DNA of 11,929 nucleotides, taken from assembly GCA_900751035.1 (NCBI GenBank), contig CAADSF010000361.1, forward strand, positions 1-11,929, read 5' to 3'. Positions 1 to 5,235 of this stretch are shown here, piece after piece; within the stretch, counting starts at the first letter, position 1; each line of letters starts with the position of its first letter. The position numbers and the translations under genes were made by a program. The notes under the pieces are model-generated. The model was not told where the DNA came from. It worked only from the letters and a program-made list of their open reading frames with translations, and did no database searches. The DNA is from an uncultured Oscillospiraceae bacterium (GTDB lineage: Bacteria > Bacillota > Clostridia > Oscillospirales > Oscillospiraceae).

Positions 1-356
1 GCCCCCGCTGCGGCAAGCCGATGACCATGAACCTCCGCAGCGATGACAAATTTGTGGAAGACGAGGGCTGGCATCGGGCAGCGGAACGGTATGAGAATTT
101 CCTCCGCACACGTGAAGGGCAAAAAATTCTCTTTCTGGAATTAGGCGTAGGCTATAACACCCCGGTCATCATCAAATATCCGTTTTGGCAGATGACGGCG
201 AAGAATCCGAACGCAATCTACGCCTGTATCAACCAAGGGCAGGCGGTTTGCCCACAGGAGATCGAGCGACAGGCGATCTGCATCGATGCGGATATCGACA
301 CGGTTCTGCATAAGATAATGAGCGAAGAGAATATATCAAAATCTGCACCGCATTAA
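1..356 (+). CDS. Sir2-family (class M-like sirtuin) NAD-dependent enzyme, C-terminal part only
   Basis: The open frame runs in from the left edge (first full codon at base 3) and stops at TAA 354-356, so only about 118 C-terminal residues are present and the true start lies outside. The first visible residues, P-R-C-G-K-P-M, look like the second half of a Cys-x-x-Cys zinc-ribbon knuckle. They are followed by N-L-R-S-D-D-K-F-V-E-D-E-G-W-H and L-E-L-G-V-G-Y-N-T-P, which I recognise as the conserved end of clostridial Sir2-like proteins, including the macrodomain-linked class M group. Known members use NAD+ either to deacylate lysine or, in class M, to ADP-ribosylate a lipoylated GcvH-like carrier. 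Which applies here cannot be told without the N-terminus and the genes to the left. The internal ATG at base 21 is not a plausible start because the conserved zinc knuckle precedes it. The gene appears unrelated to the sugar operon. Confidence 0.85.
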   Translation, partial: PRCGKPMTMNLRSDDKFVEDEGWHRAAERYENFLRTREGQKILFLELGVGYNTPVIIKYPFWQMTAKNPNAIYACINQGQAVCPQEIERQAICIDADIDTVLHKIMSEENISKSAPH

Positions 357-366
357 ACAAAGAATA
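342..366. repeat. Left copy of 25-bp imperfect direct repeat
   Basis: Bases 342-366 match 777-801 at 22 of 25 positions, with a perfect 13-base core TAAACAAAGAATA (354-366 and 789-801). The left copy overlaps the end of the sirtuin gene, including its stop codon. The two copies bracket the hairpin, tRNA-fragment and repeat region. They may mark an old insertion or duplication, but the cause is not visible. Confidence 0.6.
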
Positions 367-369
367 GCT

Positions 370-393
370 TTTTTCGCAAAATAGAGCGAAAAA
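370..393. repeat. Short A/T-rich hairpin downstream of sirtuin gene
   Basis: TTTTTCGC (370-377) and GCGAAAAA (386-393) form an 8-bp perfect inverted repeat around an 8-nt loop, starting 13 bases after the sirtuin stop. The stem is weak and there is no separate U-run after it, so it may assist termination together with the stronger hairpin at 401-431. Confidence 0.4.
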
Positions 394-400
394 TGACTGT

Positions 401-431
401 GCCGCCTGCTGGAAATGCTCCGGCAGGCGGC
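401..431 (+). terminator. Probable intrinsic terminator of the sirtuin gene
   Basis: GCCGCCTGCTGG (401-412) pairs with CCGGCAGGCGGC (420-431) over 12 bp with one G-T wobble and a 7-nt loop AAATGCT. The downstream tract GAATTTCTC is only moderately T-rich. It lies 44 bases after the sirtuin stop, which fits a terminator. The loop segment AAATGCTCC is shared with the operon terminator at 11748-11787. On the minus strand a TTTTT run follows after about seven bases, so it may work in both directions. Confidence 0.6.
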
Positions 432-467
432 GAATTTCTCATCCGGCGCTTTCCGCTCCGAAATCCC

Positions 468-488
468 GTTTGGGTCGGGTTTGGGTCA
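468..488. repeat. Left pair of GTTTGGGTC(A) repeats, possible integrase arm sites
   Basis: GTTTGGGTC occurs at 468-476 and GTTTGGGTCA at 479-488, offset by 11 bases, about one DNA turn. A second pair in the same orientation lies at 731-752, on the other side of the tRNA fragment. Tandem direct repeats of about 10 bp at helical spacing on both sides of a core are typical of arm-type sites bound by the N-terminal domain of tyrosine recombinases. The repeats are seen; the role is inferred. Confidence 0.45.
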
Positions 489-538
489 AACGGAAAAATC
501 ACAGAATTCTCCATCGAAAAAAGTCACGAAAACGCAGA

Positions 539-574
539 AAATCCGGCTGAAATCAAAAGATTTCAACCGGATTT
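539..574 (-). terminator. Intrinsic terminator downstream of the tRNA-Pro fragment
   Basis: Bases 539-554 pair with 559-574 over 16 positions with a single mismatch (547/566), closing an AAAA loop (555-558). Read on the minus strand, the hairpin begins at the last base of the encoded CCA end of the tRNA fragment and is followed by TTTTCTGCG and further T-runs, the layout of a tRNA gene's own terminator. It has been kept although the 5' half of the tRNA is gone. Confidence 0.75.
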
Positions 575-618
575 GGTCGGAGTGTCGGGATTCGAACCCG
601 AGGCCTCTTGGTCCCGAA
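574..618 (-). other. 3' fragment of tRNA-Pro(CGG); probable integrase attachment core
   Basis: Read on the minus strand, these 45 nt correspond to tRNA positions 32-76: anticodon loop TTCGGGA (anticodon CGG), 3' anticodon strand CCAAG, variable AGGCC, T-arm stem TCGGG/CCCGA around loop TTCGAAT, acceptor strand CACTCCG, discriminator A and encoded CCA. The 5' half is absent. The sequence that should pair with CCAAG (expected CTTGG) is replaced by CAACC, so homology breaks exactly at the edge of the anticodon loop. Tyrosine recombinases commonly use the 3' half of a tRNA from the anticodon loop as att core, so this is best read as an att site left by or belonging to an integrative element. It cannot make a functional tRNA. 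A second 9-bp copy of TTGGTCGGA (573-581) lies at 621-629, just across the break. Confidence 0.8.
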
Positions 619-730
619 GGTTGGTCGGATATTTTTCGCGGACATTTCGAGCCATTTATGCGCCTTTCCACTCGGAAAATCTCACAGCGGTATCCTTTCC
701 GGCACGGATAAATCCGCCTGATTTTTCCGC

Positions 731-752
731 GTTTGGGTCACGGTTTGGGTCA
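731..752. repeat. Right pair of GTTTGGGTCA repeats, possible integrase arm sites
   Basis: Perfect copies at 731-740 and 743-752 are offset by 12 bases, in the same orientation as the left pair at 468-488. They lie about 113 bases beyond the right edge of the tRNA core; the left pair ends about 86 bases before its left edge. The roughly balanced layout of two pairs around a tRNA-derived core resembles an attP site. Confidence 0.45.
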
Positions 753-764
753 GAGCAGAAAACC

Positions 765-787
765 AGCGGCGCAGATTCTGCGCCGCT
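765..787 (-). terminator. Intrinsic terminator of the ArsR-type regulator gene
   Basis: AGCGGCGCAG (765-774) and CTGCGCCGCT (778-787) form a perfect 10-bp stem with a 3-nt loop. On the minus strand it begins 23 bases past the regulator's stop and is followed by GGTTTTCTGCT, a usable U-rich tail. On the plus strand no T-run follows, so it serves the minus-strand gene. Confidence 0.8.
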
Positions 788-801
788 GTAAACAAAGAAT
801 A
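777..801. repeat. Right copy of 25-bp imperfect direct repeat
   Basis: Partner of 342-366 (22 of 25 identical). This copy overlaps the right arm of the regulator terminator hairpin and the region just after the regulator's stop codon. The shared segment therefore sits at the 3' ends of two oppositely oriented genes. Confidence 0.6.
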
Positions 802-809
802 AAGGAAAA

Positions 810-1736
810 TCAGATCGCGTACACAAACGACACCGAGATATCCTGCTCATAGTCACCGAAGTGTTTCCCAAATAGATTGAAGCCGCCGACGTATTCTGCG
901 TTGGCTTTATTTTCAATTCTGAGGGAAATCGGCTTCGAGGAATGGAAGGCAAAGTCGCGAACGGTGACGGCGGCGGAGGGCTTGCCGTTGATGGTGCAGC
1001 CCTGCTCGTTGATCTCCAGTGTGACCAGCTCGCCAAACTGTGTGCTGCCGCTTGGCCACCACGCGGGGTTCAGCCGTCCGCGGCGGCTGCCATAGTCGGC
1101 GGGGGAGCGCCATGTGCCGCAGTCGTGACCGTCCAGCGAGATGGAGATGTCGGAGATCCAGTCCTCTTTATAATTAAATGTCTCGGAACAGGCTTCAAAC
1201 GTGATCAGGATCCGCTTGATATGAACCGGCTCGTCAAACTGCCACGGAATTTTGTACAGCACAAATCCACCGCACGTCCACAGAATCTGTGCGTTTACAT
1301 GCTCCGGCAGGAAGAACGCGTCCGGACGGTCGTCGTGGCCGATCATCCCGCTTTCGCTTGCAATGCCGCACGTCGGCATGACCTCGCAATCGCTGTAGCA
1401 ACCGATGGGGATGGAAAGACTGTACACCTTATCCACGTCCGGGTCGTCCGCCGTCAGGGTGATGTTGATGTTGTCGTATTTCCGGCTGCAAATTTTCATA
1501 GAGCCGCGGCTGCCCTTTTGCATCTTGGTGTTGATCAGGCCTGCCGTTTCCAGAGAGCGGATATACACCGCTGCGCTGGAGGTGGGGATTTGCAGCTTTT
1601 CCGCAATCTCTGCCACATTGAAGCTGTTGTGGTACAGCAGCTTCAAAATCTGAATTCGCGCGGGCGAGGACAGCGCCGAGCCAAGCGCACACAGACGCTC
1701 TTCATTTTCAAGGTCAAGCTCCAGAATCTTTGCCAT
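810..1736 (-). CDS. ArsR-type winged-helix transcriptional regulator with large C-terminal domain
   Basis: This 308-residue protein starts at ATG 1736 behind an AGGAGGG site with about 6-nt spacing. Residues about 12-75 form an ArsR-like winged helix: an S-S-P-A-R-I-Q-I-L-K-L-L helix, then V-A-E-I-A-E-K-L with recognition helix T-S-S-A-A-V-Y-I-R-S-L-E-T-A-G-L-I. The remaining 230 residues or so are rich in beta strands and aromatic residues (S-D-I-S-I-S-L-D-G, G-T-W-R-S-P-A-D-Y-G, N-P-A-W-W-P-S-G-S-T-Q-F-G), resembling a jelly-roll carbohydrate-sensing module. I recognise this architecture from uncharacterised regulators next to glycoside hydrolase genes in Firmicutes; it lacks the small size and clustered cysteines of metal-sensing ArsR proteins. 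It is read divergently from the sugar operon with 260 bp between starts, so it probably controls that operon in response to an imported sugar. Ligand and sign of control are unknown. Confidence 0.85.
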   Translation of the reverse strand: MAKILELDLENEERLCALGSALSSPARIQILKLLYHNSFNVAEIAEKLQIPTSSAAVYIRSLETAGLINTKMQKGSRGSMKICSRKYDNINITLTADDPDVDKVYSLSIPIGCYSDCEVMPTCGIASESGMIGHDDRPDAFFLPEHVNAQILWTCGGFVLYKIPWQFDEPVHIKRILITFEACSETFNYKEDWISDISISLDGHDCGTWRSPADYGSRRGRLNPAWWPSGSTQFGELVTLEINEQGCTINGKPSAAVTVRDFAFHSSKPISLRIENKANAEYVGGFNLFGKHFGDYEQDISVSFVYAI

Positions 1737-1759
1737 GGTACGCCCTCCTTTTTTCTTCC

Positions 1760-1788
1760 AGTGTAACAGCTTTTTTGGAGGTTGTCCA
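1760..1788 (-). promoter_or_regulatory. Promoter of the regulator gene
   Basis: On the minus strand, TGGACA (1783-1788, -35 with 5 of 6 consensus bases) is followed after exactly 17 nt by TACACT (1760-1765, -10 with 4 of 6). Transcription would start only about 15-20 nt before the ATG at 1736, giving a very short leader that just includes the AAGGAGGG site. Confidence 0.6.
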
Positions 1789-1888
1789 GCATATATCTAA
1801 AATTTCTGTTTTCTTCTTCTCGATAGAAATATGCTTTTTGTTCAAATGCGCCAATGCAGCCAAGAAAACGCAGAATTTTATGGATGTA

Positions 1889-1918
1889 TTGACAAGAAAA
1901 CAGTGGGCGTATTATACT
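1889..1918 (+). promoter_or_regulatory. Sigma-A-type promoter of the sugar-utilisation operon
   Basis: A perfect TTGACA (1889-1894) and TATACT (1913-1918; 5 of 6) are separated by 18 nt, with an A/T-rich stretch upstream. The expected start is near 1925, giving a leader of about 70 nt before the ATG at 1997. This is the only strong promoter I see ahead of the seven-gene run. Confidence 0.75.
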
Positions 1919-1931
1919 GACTTCAGAGTAA

Positions 1932-1965
1932 AGAACAAGTTTCACGTTTCTATAAAACTTGTTCT
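1932..1965. promoter_or_regulatory. Inverted repeat downstream of the operon promoter, candidate operator
   Basis: AGAACAAGTTT (1932-1942) and AAACTTGTTCT (1955-1965) are perfect 11-bp arms with a 12-bp A/T-rich spacer. The arm centres are 23 bp apart, about two helical turns, which suits a dimeric DNA-binding protein. It lies about 7 bases past the predicted transcription start, where a bound repressor would block transcription. The divergently read ArsR-type regulator is the obvious candidate ligand. It could instead form an mRNA stem-loop ahead of the ribosome binding site, or do both. Confidence 0.6.
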
Positions 1966-1996
1966 ATACAAAAATAAGAATGATGGAGGAATTGCA

Positions 1997-3409
1997 ATGA
2001 AAAAGTATCTTGCGCTGCTTCTGGCAGTTCTGATGGTGCTGACGGCACTTGCCGGCTGCGCCAGCCAGCAGGCGGAGACTACCACCCCGGACGCACCCGC
2101 CGCAGCCACGGGCAACACGCCGGAGACCGAAACCCCGGATACACAGCCGGACGAGACGACCACCTCGGGCGAAAAAACAAAAATCAGCTTTATGGGCTGG
2201 GGCACGGACGCCGAAATCGCGACATACACCGCGATGATTGACCAGTTTGAGGCAGCGTATCCCGACGTTGAGGTCGAATATATCGTCGTTGCCGACAATG
2301 AATTTGACACGAAGCTCCAGACCATGATCGGCTCCGGTCAGGCGCCGGACGTGTTCTATTGCAGCATCGACAAGATGATGAAGTATGCCGCGACCGGCAA
2401 TCTTCTGAGTCTGACCGACTATGTCAACAACAACGAGATTTTCGACCCGAACAACGTCTGGGATTGCCTCAATGATCTCTATCGCTATGACGGCGAGAAT
2501 CAGGGCAGCGGCGACATCTATGCACTGCCGAAGGACGTCAGCGCGTTCCCGATCTTCTATAATGTAGACCTCTTTAAGGCTGCCGGCGTGGAAGCGCCGA
2601 CCGCTGAGAATCCCTGGGACTGGAACGATTTTGTCGAAGCTGCGAAGAAGCTCACCACCGGCGAGGGCGAGGACAAGATCTATGGCACCGGCGCATATTC
2701 GCTGGAATCCGCCGTCTGGTCGAACGGCGCGGAGTGGGTCGATCCTGAAACGCTGACCAAGGTGGAGATCACCGACCCGAAGTTTACCGAAGCGCTTCAG
2801 TTCTGCGCAGACCTGTCTCTGGTACACGGCGTTGCACCGAGTCAGGAAGAAAGCAGCGCCCTGAGCGATTATGACCGCTTCAAGCAGGGCAAGCTCGCCA
2901 TGGTTGGCGCTGGTACCTGGAGCCTTGCCGATTTCCAGAACAACTGCGACTTTGATTGGGACGTCATGCCGTGGCCGGTCAGCCCGAACACCGGCAACAC
3001 TGCGATCTGGTTCGGCAGCGCTGGCCTTGCCGTCTCTGCTGCGACTGAGCATGCGGAAGCCGCCTGCAACCTTGCCGCTTACCTCGCATTCAACGGGGAT
3101 ACGCAGCGCACAGCTTATCAGATGGGGCAGGCCATCCCGACGCTCAAGGACATGGCCTATGGTGAGTACATGGAGTGCGATGACAAGCCCGCCAGCAAAC
3201 AGGTGTTCTTCGATATGCTGGAGCACACGGCACGTCTTGCGACCCAGTCGAGAACGTTCAATCAGGACTGGTTTGCGGAGTTCAACTCCAACACCGCAGC
3301 CGTATTCAAGGGCGAAATGACGGCTGAGGAATACTGCAATTCGATCAACGACACGGTCCAGAGCCTTTTGGACGAGTGCAACGAGCTGAAGGCCGAATAC
3401 GCCGGATAA
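1997..3409 (+). CDS. ABC transporter sugar-binding lipoprotein (CUT1 type)
   Basis: This 470-residue lipoprotein captures sugars outside the membrane for the two permeases that follow. I chose ATG 1997 over the longer frame from 1730 because it follows GGAGG (1985-1989, 7-nt spacing) and begins a clean lipoprotein signal: M-K-K-Y, a hydrophobic run, and lipobox L-A-G-C with Cys21 as the lipidated residue. Residues about 22-58 are a Thr/Pro/Glu/Asp-rich linker tethering the domain to the cell surface. The rest is a family 1 extracellular solute-binding fold: K-I-S-F-M-G-W-G near the start, F-E-A-A-Y-P-D-V-E-V, G-S-G-Q-A-P-D-V-F, A-L-P-K-D-V-S-A-F-P-I-F-Y-N, and F-K-Q-G-K-L-A-M. Such proteins bind oligosaccharides; arabino-oligosaccharides are suggested only by the neighbours. 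A 12-bp hairpin follows the stop codon. Confidence 0.95.
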   Translation: MKKYLALLLAVLMVLTALAGCASQQAETTTPDAPAAATGNTPETETPDTQPDETTTSGEKTKISFMGWGTDAEIATYTAMIDQFEAAYPDVEVEYIVVADNEFDTKLQTMIGSGQAPDVFYCSIDKMMKYAATGNLLSLTDYVNNNEIFDPNNVWDCLNDLYRYDGENQGSGDIYALPKDVSAFPIFYNVDLFKAAGVEAPTAENPWDWNDFVEAAKKLTTGEGEDKIYGTGAYSLESAVWSNGAEWVDPETLTKVEITDPKFTEALQFCADLSLVHGVAPSQEESSALSDYDRFKQGKLAMVGAGTWSLADFQNNCDFDWDVMPWPVSPNTGNTAIWFGSAGLAVSAATEHAEAACNLAAYLAFNGDTQRTAYQMGQAIPTLKDMAYGEYMECDDKPASKQVFFDMLEHTARLATQSRTFNQDWFAEFNSNTAAVFKGEMTAEEYCNSINDTVQSLLDECNELKAEYAG

Positions 3410-3423
3410 TTTACGCAAGCAAC

Positions 3424-3453
3424 GCGGTCGGCAGGCGAAATCCTGCCGACCGC
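3424..3453 (+). promoter_or_regulatory. Intercistronic hairpin between binding protein and first permease
   Basis: GCGGTCGGCAGG (3424-3435) and CCTGCCGACCGC (3442-3453) form a perfect 12-bp stem with loop CGAAAT. No T-run follows, and the permease start lies 38 bases further on. It is therefore more likely an mRNA-stabilising or partial-termination element that keeps the binding protein more abundant than the permeases, as is common in sugar ABC operons, than a full terminator. Confidence 0.7.
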
Positions 3454-3491
3454 ACTGGCATTTCATTTATCGCACCGATGGGAGGACTGAC

Positions 3492-4388
3492 ATGAAACAT
3501 CATTCCAGCAGGCTGGGACGCAAAGAGGGCATCGCAGGTCTGCTCCTCGTCACGCCGCAGATCATTTACTTTCTGGTCTTCTTTCTTCTGCCGCTTGGCA
3601 TCTGCGTCTATGCGGGCTTTACCAACTGGAACATCCTATCCCCGCTGCGAAAATTCGTTGGCCTGCGGAATTTTGACAAGCTGTTCTCCGACCCGAAGTT
3701 CTGGACGGCCTGCAAGAATACGCTCTATTACCTCATCCCGATTCCGTTCTATCTGATGTTTGCACTGGCGTTCGCATACAGCTGCCACAAAAGGATTCTG
3801 GGCGAAAAAGTATTCCGTGTGCTCTACTATCTTCCGTTCATCTCCTCCATCGTCGCGCTGACGCTGATCTGGAAGTGGCTGTTTAACGCGAAATACGGCC
3901 TTGTCAATCTGTTTTTGGGACTGTTCGGTATCGCCGGACCGGACTGGCTGGGCGATCCGGTGTGGACGCGCCGGATGATCGTCATCATGATCAGCTGGAA
4001 AATGATCGGCATTATCTCCATCTACTATATCGCAGCGCTGAAAAATGTCCCCTCCACCTATTATGAGGCGGCAAAGATCGACGGCGCCAGCTCTTGGCAG
4101 CAGTTTAAGCGCATCACGCTCCCATTGCTTACGCCTACGACGTTTTATCTGATCGTCACCGGTATGATCGGCTCGCTCCAGACGTTTTTGGAGGTCAACC
4201 TGTTTGCCCCGGACGGCGGACGCGGCTATGGCGTCGGCTCGATCGTATTCTATATCTGGCAAAAAGCGTTCGACAGCAGCCAGATGGGATATGCCTGCGC
4301 GTGCGCCACGGTATTTGGCGCTGCGATGATTATTCTGACTGCCGTTCAGATCACGGTGTCCCGCAAATGGGTCTATGAGGGGGAATGA
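3492..4388 (+). CDS. Sugar ABC transporter permease, MalF/UgpA-like
   Basis: This 298-residue integral membrane protein forms one half of the import channel. ATG 3492 follows GGGAGG with about 7-nt spacing. The first hydrophobic segment (about residues 13-42) includes L-L-V-T-P-Q-I-I-Y-F-L-V-F-F-L-L-P, typical of CUT1 MalF-type permeases, and about six membrane segments can be traced. The cytoplasmic coupling loop carries the EAA motif: Y-Y-E-A-A-K-I-D-G-A (E192, G198) followed by I-T-L-P (208-211), the contact site for the ATPase. It lies directly downstream of the binding protein and 4 bp ahead of the second permease. No ATPase gene occurs in the operon, so a shared MsmX/MsmK-type ATPase encoded elsewhere is expected. 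Confidence 0.95.
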   Translation: MKHHSSRLGRKEGIAGLLLVTPQIIYFLVFFLLPLGICVYAGFTNWNILSPLRKFVGLRNFDKLFSDPKFWTACKNTLYYLIPIPFYLMFALAFAYSCHKRILGEKVFRVLYYLPFISSIVALTLIWKWLFNAKYGLVNLFLGLFGIAGPDWLGDPVWTRRMIVIMISWKMIGIISIYYIAALKNVPSTYYEAAKIDGASSWQQFKRITLPLLTPTTFYLIVTGMIGSLQTFLEVNLFAPDGGRGYGVGSIVFYIWQKAFDSSQMGYACACATVFGAAMIILTAVQITVSRKWVYEGE

Positions 4389-4392
4389 GATC

Positions 4393-5232
4393 ATGGAAAA
4401 ACGAAATACCTCGCCCAAGCGTGTCATCGCATTTGTCATTCTGGTCATTGGCGCGTGTACAATGGTGCTGCCGTTTTTGTGGATGCTGTCAACCTCGCTG
4501 AAAGACGCAAATCTGGTCTATGCCATTCCGCCGCAGTGGATTCCAGACCCAGTGGACTGGGAAAATTACCGCGACATCTGGTCAGCGGCAAATCTGCTGA
4601 CCGGCATCAAAAACAGCCTGATTGTGACGGTTTTGGTGCTGCTGTTCAGCACGCTGACGTCCTCCATGGCGGCGTTCGCCTTTGCAAAGCTGAAATTTCC
4701 GGCAAAGCGCATCATCTTCCTGATGCTGCTGTCTACGATGATGGTGCCGGCCGCGGTCCTGTTTGTACCGCAATATATCGTGTACACAAAATTGCACTGG
4801 ATCGATACGCTGCTGCCGCTCATCATCCCCGCGTCGCTGTGCAATATCAGCAATACGTTTTTCCTTCGGCAGTTCATGACCGGACTGCCCAGCGCGTATC
4901 TGGACGCGGCAAAAATTGACGGATGCAGCTACTTCGGTGCCTATTGGCGCATTTTCCTGCCGCTCTGCAAACCCGCGATCATCACGAATGCCATCATGCT
5001 GTTTATGGCGACGTGGAACGATTACATGAACCCGATGATCTTTATCCATAGCGACAAACGCCAGACCATTCAGGTGGCGATTGCCATGATGAGCTCGCAC
5101 TATGAGCAGCAGACGGATATCCCGCTGGTTATGGCGGCGTCGCTGATTGCGCTGCTGCCGGTGCTGATTTTGTTCATCACCTGCCAGAAATACTTTGTAG
5201 ACTCCGTTGCCATTACCGGCGTGAAAGGATAA
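4393..5232 (+). CDS. Sugar ABC transporter permease, MalG/UgpE-like
   Basis: This 279-residue permease is the partner of the preceding gene. An in-frame ATG exists at 4375 within the upstream gene, but ATG 4393 is preferred: it sits 9 nt after GAGGGGG (4377-4383), 4 bp past the upstream stop, and begins the usual short basic N-terminus M-E-K-R-N. Six hydrophobic segments are visible, the first reading V-I-A-F-V-I-L-V-I-G-A. The EAA loop is Y-L-D-A-A-K-I-D-G-C (Asp171 replacing the usual Glu, G177) followed by I-F-L-P-L. The protein ends V-D-S-V-A-I-T-G-V-K-G, the ending typical of MalG-type permeases. The stop lies 3 bp before the GH43 start, indicating tight translational coupling of import and hydrolysis. 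Confidence 0.95.
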   Translation: MEKRNTSPKRVIAFVILVIGACTMVLPFLWMLSTSLKDANLVYAIPPQWIPDPVDWENYRDIWSAANLLTGIKNSLIVTVLVLLFSTLTSSMAAFAFAKLKFPAKRIIFLMLLSTMMVPAAVLFVPQYIVYTKLHWIDTLLPLIIPASLCNISNTFFLRQFMTGLPSAYLDAAKIDGCSYFGAYWRIFLPLCKPAIITNAIMLFMATWNDYMNPMIFIHSDKRQTIQVAIAMMSSHYEQQTDIPLVMAASLIALLPVLILFITCQKYFVDSVAITGVKG

Positions 5233-5235
5233 CGC

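Larger units (their letters stand above)
357..809. other. Gene-free stretch with hairpins, tRNA fragment and direct repeats
   Basis: There is no credible protein gene in these 453 bases. Open frames cross it on both strands, but none has a ribosome binding site or a recognisable family. One plus-strand frame reads the tRNA fragment as G-F-E-P-E, a well-known translation artefact of antisense tRNA T-arms. What is present: a terminator-like hairpin (401-431), two pairs of GTTTGGGTC(A) repeats (468-488 and 731-752), a tRNA-Pro terminator hairpin plus the 3' tRNA fragment (539-618), the regulator's terminator (765-787), and one copy of a 25-bp direct repeat at each end (342-366, 777-801). Together these suggest an integration site or its remnant. 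Confidence 0.65.

Noticed and set aside
574..650. Complete tRNA-Pro gene
   Set aside because: Only positions 32-76 are present. The expected anticodon 5' strand, D-arm and acceptor 5' strand cannot be found beyond 618.
393..791. Plus-strand open frame of 132 codons (and an overlapping 98-codon frame)
   Set aside because: It reads straight through the antisense tRNA fragment (G-F-E-P-E and similar), lacks a ribosome binding site and crosses hairpins; a known type of false gene.
942..1766. 274-codon plus-strand frame opposite the regulator
   Set aside because: A shadow of the GC-rich regulator gene; composition and lack of any family signature do not support it, while the minus strand encodes a clear winged-helix protein.
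1788..1833. AGCATAT/ATATGCT inverted repeat in the divergent control region as a second operator
   Set aside because: Arms are only 7 bp, A/T-rich and far apart in low-complexity sequence; not distinguishable from chance.
1730..1996. Longer N-terminus of the sugar-binding protein
   Set aside because: The extension covers the promoter and operator; the lipoprotein signal and GGAGG site fix the start at 1997.
1964..3466. 500-codon minus-strand frame opposite the binding protein
   Set aside because: Antisense shadow of a high-GC gene with no recognisable motif; the plus strand encodes a complete solute-binding protein.
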